From Prevotellaceae bacterium (GTDB lineage Bacteria; Bacteroidota; Bacteroidia; Bacteroidales; UBA932), in assembly GCA_031288885.1 (NCBI GenBank), contig JAITQP010000063.1, positions 1 through 9,430 of the forward strand: 9,430 nucleotides of DNA, in the 5' to 3' direction. A program made the translations under genes and the position numbers. Of this stretch, positions 1 through 7,078 are shown in pieces. A model generated the notes under the pieces. The model saw nothing but the letters and a program-made list of their open reading frames with translations, was not told where the DNA came from and searched no databases. How positions within the stretch are numbered: the stretch's first letter is position 1; each line of letters opens with the position of its first letter.

Positions 1-119
1 GCGCCGCCAGCCGCTCCGAGCCGCTGACCGAAGTCCACGCCAACGTGCTCAACGGGTTTGGCATCTTTACGGGGGTGTACAGGCACAGCACGGTGATAAC
101 GGTGCATAAGGGGAGCTAA
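1..119 (+). CDS. C-terminal end of a DUF4249-like surface protein (partial)
   Basis: An open frame runs in from the left edge (frame starting at base 3) and stops at TAA 117-119, giving 38 visible residues. The tail contains EVHANVLNGFGIFTGVYR. This resembles the N-x-x-N-G-x-G-I-F segment near the C-terminus of Bacteroidota DUF4249 proteins, which are periplasmic or surface lipoproteins often encoded near TonB-dependent receptors. The family call rests on this short motif only; the N-terminus, signal peptide and domain body lie outside the window. The stop is 15 bp before the next start, so it probably belongs to the same operon as the genes up to 3537. It could be another beta-rich surface protein. 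Confidence 0.5.
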   Translation, partial: AASRSEPLTEVHANVLNGFGIFTGVYRHSTVITVHKGS

Positions 120-134
120 AAGCTAACGAAAAAA

Positions 135-866
135 ATGAACAGCTACGAATTAGAGATGAGACAGGTTATTGTTATTCTACTGCTTCTGGGCGGGTGCGTG
201 CTCAGCGCCTGCAATCAGGGCGAAGGCTTGGGAGGGTCGTCTTCGCTGGAGGGCTACGTTTATCAGGTTGAGCACTCCGACAACAACTTCTCGTTCAAGA
301 CCGATACCTTTCCGGCGGCAAAGAAAGACGTGTACCTGATTTTTGGGGATAACGAAGATGACTACTTTGGCGATGACGTTGAGGCCGACCCCAACGGCCT
401 GTACCGCTTTGACTACCTCCGGAAAGGCGCCTACATTGTTTACTCCTACGCAGAGTACGCCGACGGGCGCAAGGAGGCTGTATCCCAAAAAGTGCGAGTG
501 GGGAGCGGCGTCAGCAGGGCTAACCCCATCTACATTCATACGGGAGACGCCTACGGAACGGCCATGGTAAAAGGCTCCGTTTACGCCCTCTTTTTTGACA
601 AGGACAAGCTGGTGGACGAAGGCCCTGCCATCGACGCCGACGTTTACATCAACCGCGAGGGCGAGGAAATGTTCTTTGAGCGCATCCGCGTGGGCGATAA
701 GGGCATTTTTATTTTCCAAAAAATACTGCCGGGGAGATACGAGGTGTGGGTCAGCAGCGAAGACCCCACTACGCGGAGGCTTTTCCCCGTCAAGCGGGTC
801 ATTGAGGTGACGGAGGCGGGGAGAATTTATGAGCTGCCGGAGTTTACAATTACCGTAAGAGCATAG
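135..866 (+). CDS. Lipoprotein with two beta-sandwich-like domains
   Basis: This 243-residue protein has a lipoprotein signal: a hydrophobic run VIVILLLLGG followed by the lipobox LSAC, with the lipidated Cys at residue 26. Two similar beta-rich units follow. The first is about residues 39-125 (GYVYQ, DVYLIF, NGLYRFDYLRKGAYIVYSY). The second is about residues 145-240 (VKGSVYA, DADVYI, KGIFIFQKILPGRYEVWVS). The G-x-F-x-F-x-x-(I/L)-x-x-G-x-Y pattern resembles carboxypeptidase-regulatory or SdrB-type Ig-like modules, which are structural rather than catalytic. ATG 135 is preceded by an A-rich run (128-134), common at Bacteroidota starts. ATG 156 would give a more usual short signal peptide (MRQ...) and is a real alternative. 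The next gene begins 3 bp after the stop, so the two are co-transcribed. It is probably an envelope-anchored accessory protein; its function is unknown. Confidence 0.8.
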   Translation: MNSYELEMRQVIVILLLLGGCVLSACNQGEGLGGSSSLEGYVYQVEHSDNNFSFKTDTFPAAKKDVYLIFGDNEDDYFGDDVEADPNGLYRFDYLRKGAYIVYSYAEYADGRKEAVSQKVRVGSGVSRANPIYIHTGDAYGTAMVKGSVYALFFDKDKLVDEGPAIDADVYINREGEEMFFERIRVGDKGIFIFQKILPGRYEVWVSSEDPTTRRLFPVKRVIEVTEAGRIYELPEFTITVRA

Positions 867-869
867 CAC

Positions 870-1337
870 ATGAAAACACGTACCGCCACGCTTATTGCGC
901 TTGCCCTGAGCGCCGCCGCCTTTATCAACCGCAGCGCCGCCCAAGATTCGCTGCCCCCAACCGCCTCGCAAGCCCAAACGCCCTTTCTGACGCCGGAGGA
1001 GCGGCGCGCGATGAGAAAAAATCTTGTCGTAAAGGAAATGAACGCCGACGCACGAGGTAAACGCCAGTGGGTAGACCACCTGACGGTGTGGGACGAAAAC
1101 GGCTACAAGGTGGAGGAAGTTGAGTACGCCGTCTACGGGCAGCGGGAGCGGGTTACGTTTGAGTACGACTACGCCACCGGAAAGTGCATTCGCGAAAACG
1201 TTTACAACGACAAAAACAAGCTCTACCGAATACGCAAGTACGAGTATAACGACGTGGGAAGAAAAAAAATACAGTACAACTACACCCCCAACGGAAAGCT
1301 GTACTCCATCAAAGTGTACGAATATTCATACCAATAA
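870..1337 (+). CDS. Small secreted protein with tyrosine-rich YD-like repeats
   Basis: This 155-residue protein has a Sec signal peptide (TLIALALSAAAFI), with a likely cleavage after SAA at about residue 24. A polar linker follows, then a C-terminal half (about residues 70-155) of short beta-hairpin-like units with recurring aromatic pairs: VTFEYDYATGK, VYNDKNKLYRIRKYEYND, IQYNYTPNGKLYSIKVYEYSY. The spacing of about 20-22 residues and the Y-x-Y ... D/N-x-x-G-K layout resemble RHS/YD-type or MORN-like repeats, but there are too few units to assign a family. It ends almost directly on the last repeat. It sits 3 bp after the lipoprotein gene and 11 bp before the VTC-domain gene, so it is expressed with them. 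A surface or periplasmic structural role is inferred; no catalytic motif is visible. Confidence 0.75.
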   Translation: MKTRTATLIALALSAAAFINRSAAQDSLPPTASQAQTPFLTPEERRAMRKNLVVKEMNADARGKRQWVDHLTVWDENGYKVEEVEYAVYGQRERVTFEYDYATGKCIRENVYNDKNKLYRIRKYEYNDVGRKKIQYNYTPNGKLYSIKVYEYSYQ

Positions 1338-1348
1338 ATGCGCCAAAA

Positions 1349-2113
1349 ATGCAGACAGACGTGAATGACATATTGGCGGAAATGCGGCCTATTTTGCTGG
1401 ACGAAATGGAAAACATTCGCTTGATGGATCGCGTTGACGCCAAGTTTGTAGCGCCAACGTCGCTCCTGCTTCCGCTGCTGGAGCAAATGTCGCCTCTCTT
1501 TAGGGTGCAGCAGGCCAACGACGCCCGCGTTGCGCTCTACCGCACCCAGTATCTCGACACCCCCGACTGCATGATGTTTGTGATGCACCAAAACGGTAAG
1601 CTCAACCGGCAAAAGATACGCATCCGCACGTACGTAGGCGCCAACCTCTCCTTTCTTGAGGTGAAAAATAAGAACAACAAGGGCAGGACAAGCAAAAAGC
1701 GCGTCCCCATCGGGCTTTCCCAGCTGACGTCCATCCATGAGCTGGGCAGCGAGAGGCTGCTGCTCGAAAAGCACTCGCTTTTCGCTACCGATATGCTGGA
1801 GCCCTCGTTAGCCAACAGCTTCAGGCGAATAACCTTTGTCAACAACCGCGCCACCGAGCGAATTACCATCGACTTCGACCTCGACTTCCTCAGCTGCAAA
1901 ACGGGCAACGAGGCCACGCTCGACAAGCTGATGGTGCTGGAGCTCAAGCAGCAGGGATGGCAGCGCTCCGACTTCAGCGCTTTGATGAGCAGCTTTCGGA
2001 TAAAAAGAACGTCGTTCAGCAAGTACTGCATGGGAACCGTGCTGACCAACGCCAACGCTAAGTACAACCGCTTTAAAAGTAAATGGATGCTAATTAATAA
2101 GCTAATACAGTAG
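1349..2113 (+). CDS. VTC-type polyphosphate polymerase domain protein
   Basis: This 254-residue soluble protein has no signal peptide and matches the bacterial form of the VTC domain, the catalytic tunnel domain of yeast Vtc4 that makes polyphosphate from ATP. Visible family features in order: R-x-D-A-K-F (28-33), Y-L-D-T-P-D (68-73), the basic strand R-Q-K-I-R-I-R-T-Y (87-95, R87/R91/R93 expected to bind phosphate), F-L-E-V-K-N-K (103-108, the acidic metal ligand and lysine), E-R-I-T-I-D-F-D (170-177), L-E-L-K (197-200) and a terminal S-K-Y-C-x-G (224-229). All the charged positions expected of a tunnel fold seem present, so it is probably active. Whether the bacterial product is polyphosphate is inferred from the family. 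The gene is 6 bp upstream of a DUF4956 membrane protein gene, a frequent bacterial pairing in which the membrane partner may anchor or export the product. Confidence 0.88.
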   Translation: MQTDVNDILAEMRPILLDEMENIRLMDRVDAKFVAPTSLLLPLLEQMSPLFRVQQANDARVALYRTQYLDTPDCMMFVMHQNGKLNRQKIRIRTYVGANLSFLEVKNKNNKGRTSKKRVPIGLSQLTSIHELGSERLLLEKHSLFATDMLEPSLANSFRRITFVNNRATERITIDFDLDFLSCKTGNEATLDKLMVLELKQQGWQRSDFSALMSSFRIKRTSFSKYCMGTVLTNANAKYNRFKSKWMLINKLIQ

Positions 2114-2119
2114 CGCCGT

Positions 2120-2827
2120 ATGATACAAACCAATTATGACCCCCAGCTTGCCGTTGAGCACGCGGCAACCCTTGCCGAAAAAGGCCTCGCCTTTATGGGC
2201 GTAGCCGTATTTGACGCCGATAGCCTCCGGATACTCCTGCTCCGATTTGCGTTTAACCTGCTTGTGTGCTGGGTTATCATTCAGTGCTTCTACTACAAAA
2301 AGAGCCGGAGAAAGGACTACTACTTTACCTTTATGCTCTTTGGGGTAACAATTTTCTTTCTGCTATTCCTGCTGCAAAATATTCCGATGCAAATCGGCTT
2401 TGCGCTGGGGCTTTTTGCCATTTTTGGCATGATACGCTACCGGACGGAAACGGTGCAAATTCGGGAGATGACCTACCTGTTCGTTATCATTGGCATTTCG
2501 GTCGTAAACGGGCTGTCCACGGAAATACCTTACGCCTCTGTGGTGGTTGCCAACCTGCTTTGCATCCTTACCGTTTGGCTGCTGGAGAGCAATAAGCTGC
2601 TTAAGCACACGTCGAGCAAGCTTATTCTTTACGAAAAGATAGCCCTGATTAAGCCGGACAAGTACGACGAGCTGCTGGCGGATTTGAAGGATAGAACAGG
2701 CTTGGACATTACAAAGGTAGAAGTTGGGCATATTGACTTCCTGCGCGATGTTGCCTTCCTGAAGGTGTTCTACAAGGCCAACTCCGATGAAATAAATACC
2801 GTTGACAGCATTACCCGTTTTCCATGA
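2120..2827 (+). CDS. DUF4956 family inner-membrane protein
   Basis: This 235-residue protein has four or five predicted membrane segments, at about residues 38-58, 68-87, 92-105, 117-133 and 137-155. A cytoplasmic C-terminal domain of about 80 residues follows. The segment GLFAIFGMIRYRTETVQIRE (about 97-116), with two conserved arginines between membrane helices, is the recognisable DUF4956 signature. The biochemical role of the family is not established; it is repeatedly encoded next to VTC-domain proteins, as here. The inference is that it forms the membrane platform or channel for the polymerase encoded just upstream. Its stop codon overlaps the start of the next gene by 4 bp (ATGA), a sign of translational coupling. 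Length is in the usual range and nothing seems truncated. Confidence 0.87.
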   Translation: MIQTNYDPQLAVEHAATLAEKGLAFMGVAVFDADSLRILLLRFAFNLLVCWVIIQCFYYKKSRRKDYYFTFMLFGVTIFFLLFLLQNIPMQIGFALGLFAIFGMIRYRTETVQIREMTYLFVIIGISVVNGLSTEIPYASVVVANLLCILTVWLLESNKLLKHTSSKLILYEKIALIKPDKYDELLADLKDRTGLDITKVEVGHIDFLRDVAFLKVFYKANSDEINTVDSITRFP

Positions 2828-3537
2828 GCACTCCCTCCTGCCGCGCGCTGCGCGCAACTTGCCTGCTCGTTGGGATGTCGATTTCCGCGTTTGCCCAGCC
2901 GCCAAGAGCAGTCGACGCTGGCGCCGCCTTTGCGGTGGAGGTAGAGAAAGAGCTGAGCCGCCTTTTCAGCGTGACGGGAAAAGAGGAGGTGCGGCTCATT
3001 AACAACAGCGTTGGCTTTGACCGTAGCGTAACCTCCTTGGGTTTTGGCTGCTCGTTTTTCGACAAAAGGGTCAAAGTTGGCGCCTGCTATGCTTTCCTGC
3101 ACCTCTACAACGGCGACAACCTTTTTGAGCCCCGACACCGCTGCTACCTGAACCTCTCGCTCAGGGAAACCTTTGGGCCCTTTACCCTCTCGTGGCGGGG
3201 ACGCCTGCAAAGCACCCTCCGTAACGAAAGCCGCGGCGAATACAGCGTTAACCCCAAGCGCGTGCTGAAAAACAAGGTTGAGGTAGCCTACGCAATTTGG
3301 GGATCTCCGTGGAAGCCCTACCTCTCCTGCGACGTTTCGGCAACCCTGAACGATCCGGTAGCCGGCTACGAGTGGACGCGGCTGCGCTTTCAGGGAGGAG
3401 CAAGCTGGCGCTTGAACCGCACAGCTTGGCTGGATTTTTTCCTCCGCTTTGACGAACTCGTAGCCTACAGCGAGCCGCAGGCTGTTTGGTTGGGTGCAAC
3501 CTGTAAAATAAAGCTTCCCCACGCTTCGCGCCGCTAA
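2824..3537 (+). CDS. DUF2490-like outer-membrane beta-barrel protein
   Basis: This 237-residue protein has a signal peptide (CLLVGMSISAFA, cleavage probably after residue 24, before QPP). The rest is made of alternating amphipathic strands with aromatic ends: VGACYAFLHLYN, RCYLNLSLRETF, FTLSWRGRLQSTL, NKVEVAYAIWG, KPYLSCDVSATLND, RLRFQGGASWRL. The chain ends in WLGATCKIKLPHASRR, so the final residue is not the usual aromatic. This pattern and size fit DUF2490 proteins, small predicted outer-membrane barrels of Bacteroidota found next to VTC and DUF4956 genes. A role in the outer-membrane step of the same system is inferred. The start ATG at 2824 overlaps the stop of the DUF4956 gene. It is the last gene of the operon; a 101-bp gap follows and no clear intrinsic terminator is seen there. 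Confidence 0.75.
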   Translation: MSTPSCRALRATCLLVGMSISAFAQPPRAVDAGAAFAVEVEKELSRLFSVTGKEEVRLINNSVGFDRSVTSLGFGCSFFDKRVKVGACYAFLHLYNGDNLFEPRHRCYLNLSLRETFGPFTLSWRGRLQSTLRNESRGEYSVNPKRVLKNKVEVAYAIWGSPWKPYLSCDVSATLNDPVAGYEWTRLRFQGGASWRLNRTAWLDFFLRFDELVAYSEPQAVWLGATCKIKLPHASRR

Positions 3538-3599
3538 CCGATAGGCAAGTGCTCGCGAAATTAACTACATTAGCAATCCCAACTTCTTAAAAAAATCAC

Positions 3600-3607
3600 T
3601 ACCTTTA
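3600..3607 (+). promoter_or_regulatory. Possible -7 promoter element for the thioredoxin-fold lipoprotein gene
   Basis: TACCTTTA matches the Bacteroidota -7 consensus TAnnTTTG at all but the last base. It lies about 31 bp before the start codon in an AT-rich stretch. No convincing -33 TTTG box is present at the usual 19-21 bp distance, so this is a weak call. Confidence 0.3.
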
Positions 3608-3638
3608 CCCCCAAAATACAATTTATTACGTTTTTGCT

Positions 3639-4802
3639 ATGAATAGCTTTACAAAGATAGTACTCGTTTTCCTTGCCGCCGCGCTTGCGTCTTCCTGCGC
3701 GCGGCATTCGGCAAGGGTAGAAGGGCATATTGCCGGCGGGAAGGGCGCGGTGGTGCTGCTTAAAAAAACAAGGGCGGGAAAGCCTGTGGCGCTCGACTCT
3801 GCCCGCTTGGGCGCATCGGAAAAATTTTCGTTCAGCATCAGCTCGCTCGAGCCTGCAAGCTTTTACCAGCTGGTGGTGGATACGCTGGGCAGCCTCACGC
3901 TGCTGCTGCACCCGGGCGACCGCATTGCGCTGGAGGCGCAGGCGCACAGCGTGCTGGCGTCGTGCCGGACGAGCGGCTCGGAGGACATGGAGCTGGCGTT
4001 GCAGCTTCAGCAGCGCCTTGCGCAGAGCAACGCCGCGCTCGACTCCCTGCTGCGCGCGGCAACCGACGACTCTCCGCAGCAGACGGCGGAGGTGCGCAAA
4101 GCCGTAGCGCGCATTTTTTTGCAGCAAAAGCGGCACAACACGACGTTCATCGTAACGCACCCCACCTCGCCGGCGAGCATCACCGCGTTCTACCAAAAGC
4201 TGGGGCAGGAGCTGCCGCTGTTCGGCTCCCCCGACGACCGCTTTCTGCTCCGCATGCTGACGGATTCGCTCCGGCTGCACTTCCCAAAGTCGAGCTACGT
4301 GAACGCGCTCCTCATCAAGCTCGACGAGCTGGAGGCGGCGGCGCGCCAAAGCGCCCTGCAAGAGCTGATGCTGCAGGCCACCGAGGTGGACAAGCCGGAG
4401 GTAAAGCTGCCGGACGCGCAGGGAAAGGTGCACGTGCTGTCGGAGCTCAAGGGAAAGGTGGTGCTGCTGGACTTCTGGGTTTCCACCAGCTCGCTTTGCC
4501 TGATGGACAACCGCGAGCTGGCGCCGCTGTACGAAAAGTACCACAGCAGGGGCTTTGAGGTTTTTCAGGTGTCGCTTGACGACGACCTTGCGCGGTGGAA
4601 AAGCGCCGTTGAGGAGCACGCGCTGCCGTGGATAAGCGTGAGCTGCCCCGCCGCCGAAGGCTGCCCCGCGGCGCGCGACTACCGCGTGGAAAACATTCCG
4701 GCAAACTTTCTCATCAACCGGCAGGGAAAAATTGTCGGCAAAGACCTCTACGGCGATGACCTGATAAAGAAGGTGAAGGCGGAGCTGAAAGTCGAAAATT
4801 AA
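3639..4802 (+). CDS. TlpA-like thioredoxin-fold lipoprotein with SxxC in place of CxxC
   Basis: This 387-residue protein has a lipoprotein signal (FLAAALASSC, lipidated Cys20). An N-terminal DUF4369-like beta domain spans about 24-105 (VEGHIAGGKGAVVLLKK, then a strand ending HPGDRIALEA). A helical linker runs from about 110 to 245. The AhpC-TSA/thioredoxin fold is at about 250-387. The fold is clear: L-x-G-K-V-V-L-L-D-F-W (270-280), the region after the active site (LAPLYEKYHSRGFEVFQVSLD), cis-proline P354 in NIPANFLI, and G-K-I-V-G-K. The active-site segment reads FWVSTSSLC, where relatives have FWASWCGPC. The attacking cysteine is therefore Ser284 and only Cys287 remains. Two further cysteines, C336 and C342, lie before the cis-proline loop. 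Normal disulfide exchange by CxxC is unlikely; chaperone, glutaredoxin-like or altered redox roles are possible. The gene stands alone between noncoding gaps. Confidence 0.85.
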   Translation: MNSFTKIVLVFLAAALASSCARHSARVEGHIAGGKGAVVLLKKTRAGKPVALDSARLGASEKFSFSISSLEPASFYQLVVDTLGSLTLLLHPGDRIALEAQAHSVLASCRTSGSEDMELALQLQQRLAQSNAALDSLLRAATDDSPQQTAEVRKAVARIFLQQKRHNTTFIVTHPTSPASITAFYQKLGQELPLFGSPDDRFLLRMLTDSLRLHFPKSSYVNALLIKLDELEAAARQSALQELMLQATEVDKPEVKLPDAQGKVHVLSELKGKVVLLDFWVSTSSLCLMDNRELAPLYEKYHSRGFEVFQVSLDDDLARWKSAVEEHALPWISVSCPAAEGCPAARDYRVENIPANFLINRQGKIVGKDLYGDDLIKKVKAELKVEN

Positions 4803-4828
4803 ACGTGGCTTTGTTGTAACGGTGCTCA

Positions 4829-4867
4829 GCTGATTGAAAGCGTCAGCCACATTCCGTTAGGAATGTG
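4829..4867 (+). other. Two adjacent hairpins after the thioredoxin-fold gene
   Basis: GCTGA (4829-4833) can pair with TCAGC (4843-4847). Directly after it, CACATTCC (4848-4855) pairs perfectly with GGAATGTG (4860-4867) across a GTTA loop. The position 27-65 bp after a stop codon suits transcript 3'-end formation or mRNA stabilisation. No U-tract follows, so it is not a standard intrinsic terminator. Confidence 0.4.
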
Positions 4868-4923
4868 AAAGCAACCACGGCAATTTTCCGAATTTAAGCC
4901 GGATTTTCCGTTGCAACAACGTC

Positions 4924-4957
4924 ATTCCTAATTCCTAATTCGTAATTCGTAATTCTC
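4924..4957 (+). repeat. Heptamer tandem repeat (ATTCSTA)n before tatD-like gene
   Basis: Four contiguous 7-bp units, ATTCCTA twice then ATTCGTA twice, are followed by a partial unit ATTCTC that touches the TTG start codon at 4958. The repeat supplies the in-frame TAA at 4943 that bounds the reading frame. The related but looser tract before the homoserine dehydrogenase gene also ends at its start codon. Confidence 0.8.
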
Positions 4958-5731
4958 TTGATTGACACCCACTGCCATATTTTTGACAAGGCGTTTGACG
5001 CCGACTGCCACGAGGCGGTGGCGCGCGCGCAGGCGGCGGGCGTTACGCTGCTCCTCATGCCCAACGTTGATAGCGGAACGTACGCCGACATGATGCGCAC
5101 GGCGGGCACATTCCCGCAGGTATGCCTGCCTATGGTTGGCGTGCACCCCACCTCTATAACCGCCGAAAATCTGGAGCGCGAGCTGGATTTTGTGCGCCGC
5201 GCGCTGGAAGAAAATCCCCCAAAAACCTTTGTTGCCGTTGGCGAAATAGGCGTTGACTGCTACTGGAGCCGGACGTACGTCGCGCAGCAGCAGGTTGCGC
5301 TTGAGCGGCAGCTGCGCTTAGCCGAGCAGCACGGGCTGCCGGTGGTCATCCACGCGCGCGATTCGTTCAACGAAATTCTGGACGTGCTGCGCAGCGTCAA
5401 GCCCAACGTAAAGGGCGTGTTTCACGCTTTTTCCGGCTCTGCGGAGCGCTACCGCGACGTAAAAGCGCTGGGCGACTACAAGCTGGGCATAGGCGGCATG
5501 GTAACGTTCAAGAGCTCCACGCTGCCCGACGTTGTGCGGCAAGCCCCGCTGGGCGACCTGCTGCTCGAAACCGACGCGCCGTACCTCGCCCCAACGCCCT
5601 TTCGCGGCAAGCGCAACGAAAGCGCCTACCTTACGCTGGTGGCGCAAAAAATTGCCGAAATAAAAGGCCTGAGCGTGGAGGAAGTTATGGAAGCTACCAC
5701 CGTCAACGCAATGCAGCTGTTTGGGCTATAG
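4958..5731 (+). CDS. TatD family metal-dependent hydrolase (DNase)
   Basis: This 257-residue cytoplasmic TIM-barrel protein belongs to the amidohydrolase-related TatD family. These are metal-dependent nucleases that remove nucleotides from DNA 3' ends and have been linked to DNA repair and turnover. The metal-binding set is complete: T-H-C-H (H5, H7), V-G-E-I-G-V-D (E96), V-I-H-A-R-D (H132), F-H-A-F-S-G (H156) and L-E-T-D-A-P-Y (D206). The closing N-x-x-x-L-F segment of the family is present at the end. Length is normal. The start is TTG at 4958: an in-frame TAA at 4943 leaves no upstream ATG, and the family normally begins exactly at this (M)IDTHCH motif. The gene stands alone, so it is probably a housekeeping gene with its own signals. 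The exact substrate within the family cannot be told from sequence. Confidence 0.92.
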   Translation: MIDTHCHIFDKAFDADCHEAVARAQAAGVTLLLMPNVDSGTYADMMRTAGTFPQVCLPMVGVHPTSITAENLERELDFVRRALEENPPKTFVAVGEIGVDCYWSRTYVAQQQVALERQLRLAEQHGLPVVIHARDSFNEILDVLRSVKPNVKGVFHAFSGSAERYRDVKALGDYKLGIGGMVTFKSSTLPDVVRQAPLGDLLLETDAPYLAPTPFRGKRNESAYLTLVAQKIAEIKGLSVEEVMEATTVNAMQLFGL

Positions 5732-5761
5732 CTGTAGGTGGACTTGGCGGGAAAGGGTGGC

Positions 5762-5780
5762 GCAGCTAATGGTAAGCTGC
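5762..5780 (+). other. Hairpin after the TatD-family gene
   Basis: GCAGCT (5762-5767) pairs with AGCTGC (5775-5780) across a 7-nt loop, 31 bp after the stop codon. Only a mixed T-rich stretch (5791-5800) follows at a distance, so terminator function is uncertain. Confidence 0.25.
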
Positions 5781-5789
5781 CGCAACGCC

Positions 5790-5872
5790 ATTCTTAATTT
5801 CTAATTAATTTGTATCTTTGCTGCCGTTACGTAGCGATTTGTAATTCCTAAATTCGTAATTTCTAATTCAAC
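5790..5872 (+). repeat. Degenerate heptamer repeats flanking the hom promoter
   Basis: Units related to ATTCSTA occur on both sides of the promoter: ATTCTTA and ATTTCTA (5790-5803), then ATTCCTA, ATTCGTA and ATTTCTA (within 5844-5865), ending ATTCAAC just before ATG 5873. Unit length drifts between 7 and 8 bp. They appear to be a decayed version of the clean tract at 4924-4957. Confidence 0.6.
5813..5820 (+). promoter_or_regulatory. -7 promoter element upstream of homoserine dehydrogenase
   Basis: TATCTTTG is an exact match to the Bacteroidota -7 consensus TAnnTTTG, 52 bp before the start codon. It implies a leader of roughly 45 nt. The -33 region is only T-rich, without a clean TTTG. Confidence 0.6.
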
Positions 5873-7057
5873 ATGAACAAGTTGACCATTGGCCTGTTTG
5901 GCTTTGGAACGGTGGGGTCGGGGCTGTACACCGTGCTGCAAAAGAGCAAAACCGTTGACGCCCGCATTAAGCGCATCTGCATAAAAAATGCCGGCAAGCA
6001 CCGCAGCATCGACCCTAAATATTTTACCACCAACGCCGAGGATATTTTGGGCGACCCCGAAGTCAACCTCGTGGTGGAGCTCATCGACAGCGCCGCCGAC
6101 GCGTACCACATTGTGAAAACCGCCCTGCAGCGCGGCAAAAGCGTGGTGAGCGGCAACAAGGCCATGCTGGCGGAGCACATGTCCGAAATGATTGCCCTGC
6201 AGCAGCAGCACAACGTGGCGCTGCTCTACGACGCTTCGGCCTGCGGCAGCATCCCCGTAATCCGCAACCTCGAGGAGTACTACGACAACGACCTGCTCAC
6301 CTCCGTGACGGGCATCCTCAACGGCTCGTCGAACTACATCCTCTCCAAAATCTTCAACGAGGGCGAAACCTACGCCAACGCGCTCAGGCAGGCGCAGGAG
6401 CTGGGGTTTGCCGAAAGCAACCCCTCCTTTGACGTGGACGGGTACGACTCGCTCTACAAGCTGGTGATACTCACGCTGCACGCCTTTGGCGTAATTATTC
6501 CGCCAAGCGAGGTGTTCAACTTTGGCATTTCCAACCTCGCCGAGTGCGACATCCGCTACGCCAAGGAAAAGGGGCGCAAGATAAAGCTGGTGGCGCGCGT
6601 GGGCAAAACGGAGGACGGCAACATCGCCCTCTACGTCATGCCGCGCATGCTCACGCCAGACCTCTACATCTACAGCGTGGAGGACGAGTACAACGGCGTG
6701 GTCATTCGCGGGCAGTTTTACGACAAGCAGTTCATGTTTGGCAAGGGCGCGGGCGGGCTGCCAACCGGCTCGGCGGTGCTCTCGGACATCACGGCGCGCT
6801 TCCACGACTACCGCTACGAGTACAAAAAGCTCAACACCCCCAACCCGCCGAAGTACGTCACGGACAACCTCGTGAGCGTTTACCTGCGCTACCGCAACGT
6901 CAGCGACTTTGAGCACTTCCGCTTTGTGGAGATTTCGGAAAAATATACGAGCAACGATTTTTGCTACGTGGTGGGAAAAATAAGCATCAACAACCTGCTT
7001 AGCATCAAGTCGCTGCTGCCAACGCTCGACGTGTTCCTCGCAACCATGTGCTCGTAA
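5873..7057 (+). CDS. hom: Homoserine dehydrogenase, monofunctional
   Basis: This 394-residue cytoplasmic enzyme reduces aspartate semialdehyde to homoserine with NAD(P)H, the branch step to threonine and methionine. The Rossmann motif GLFGFGTVGSG is at residues 7-17. The coenzyme/substrate segment VVSGNKAML (91-99, K96) takes the place of the usual V-T-A-N-K. The family signature is GILNGSSNYIL (147-157), then E-S-N-P-S-F-D-V-D-G-Y-D-S-L-Y-K (181-196), with D192 and K196 matching the catalytic Asp and Lys of the yeast enzyme. The nucleotide-site closing loop KGAGGLPTGSAVLSDI is at 291-306. No aspartokinase domain is fused in front, unlike bifunctional ThrA, and the C-terminal 85 residues do not show a clear ACT domain, so allosteric control by threonine is uncertain. 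It is a single gene with its own promoter; no other thr genes are adjacent in the window. Confidence 0.95.
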   Translation: MNKLTIGLFGFGTVGSGLYTVLQKSKTVDARIKRICIKNAGKHRSIDPKYFTTNAEDILGDPEVNLVVELIDSAADAYHIVKTALQRGKSVVSGNKAMLAEHMSEMIALQQQHNVALLYDASACGSIPVIRNLEEYYDNDLLTSVTGILNGSSNYILSKIFNEGETYANALRQAQELGFAESNPSFDVDGYDSLYKLVILTLHAFGVIIPPSEVFNFGISNLAECDIRYAKEKGRKIKLVARVGKTEDGNIALYVMPRMLTPDLYIYSVEDEYNGVVIRGQFYDKQFMFGKGAGGLPTGSAVLSDITARFHDYRYEYKKLNTPNPPKYVTDNLVSVYLRYRNVSDFEHFRFVEISEKYTSNDFCYVVGKISINNLLSIKSLLPTLDVFLATMCS

Positions 7058-7078
7058 ATTAATGATTAATGATTAATG
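7058..7078 (+). repeat. Heptamer tandem repeat (ATTAATG)3 after hom
   Basis: Three perfect contiguous copies of ATTAATG begin at the base after the hom stop codon. The same unit recurs in inverted orientation (CATTAAT) at 9185-9198 and 9314-9341. Confidence 0.85.

Noticed and set aside
177..1079. Minus-strand open frame across the lipoprotein and YD-like genes
   Set aside because: It overlaps two well-supported plus-strand genes with signal peptides; its composition is that of reversed coding sequence.
3570..4850. Long minus-strand open frame (426 codons)
   Set aside because: It is antisense to the clear thioredoxin-fold lipoprotein, is rich in Arg/Ala/His/Gln from reversed GC-rich codons, and has no recognisable domain.
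4924..5872. Possible CRISPR array from the short repeats
   Set aside because: Units are 7 bp and contiguous without spacers, so they are tandem repeats.
5801..6916. Long minus-strand open frame (371 codons)
   Set aside because: Antisense shadow of homoserine dehydrogenase, with a Val/His/Arg-rich composition and no motif.
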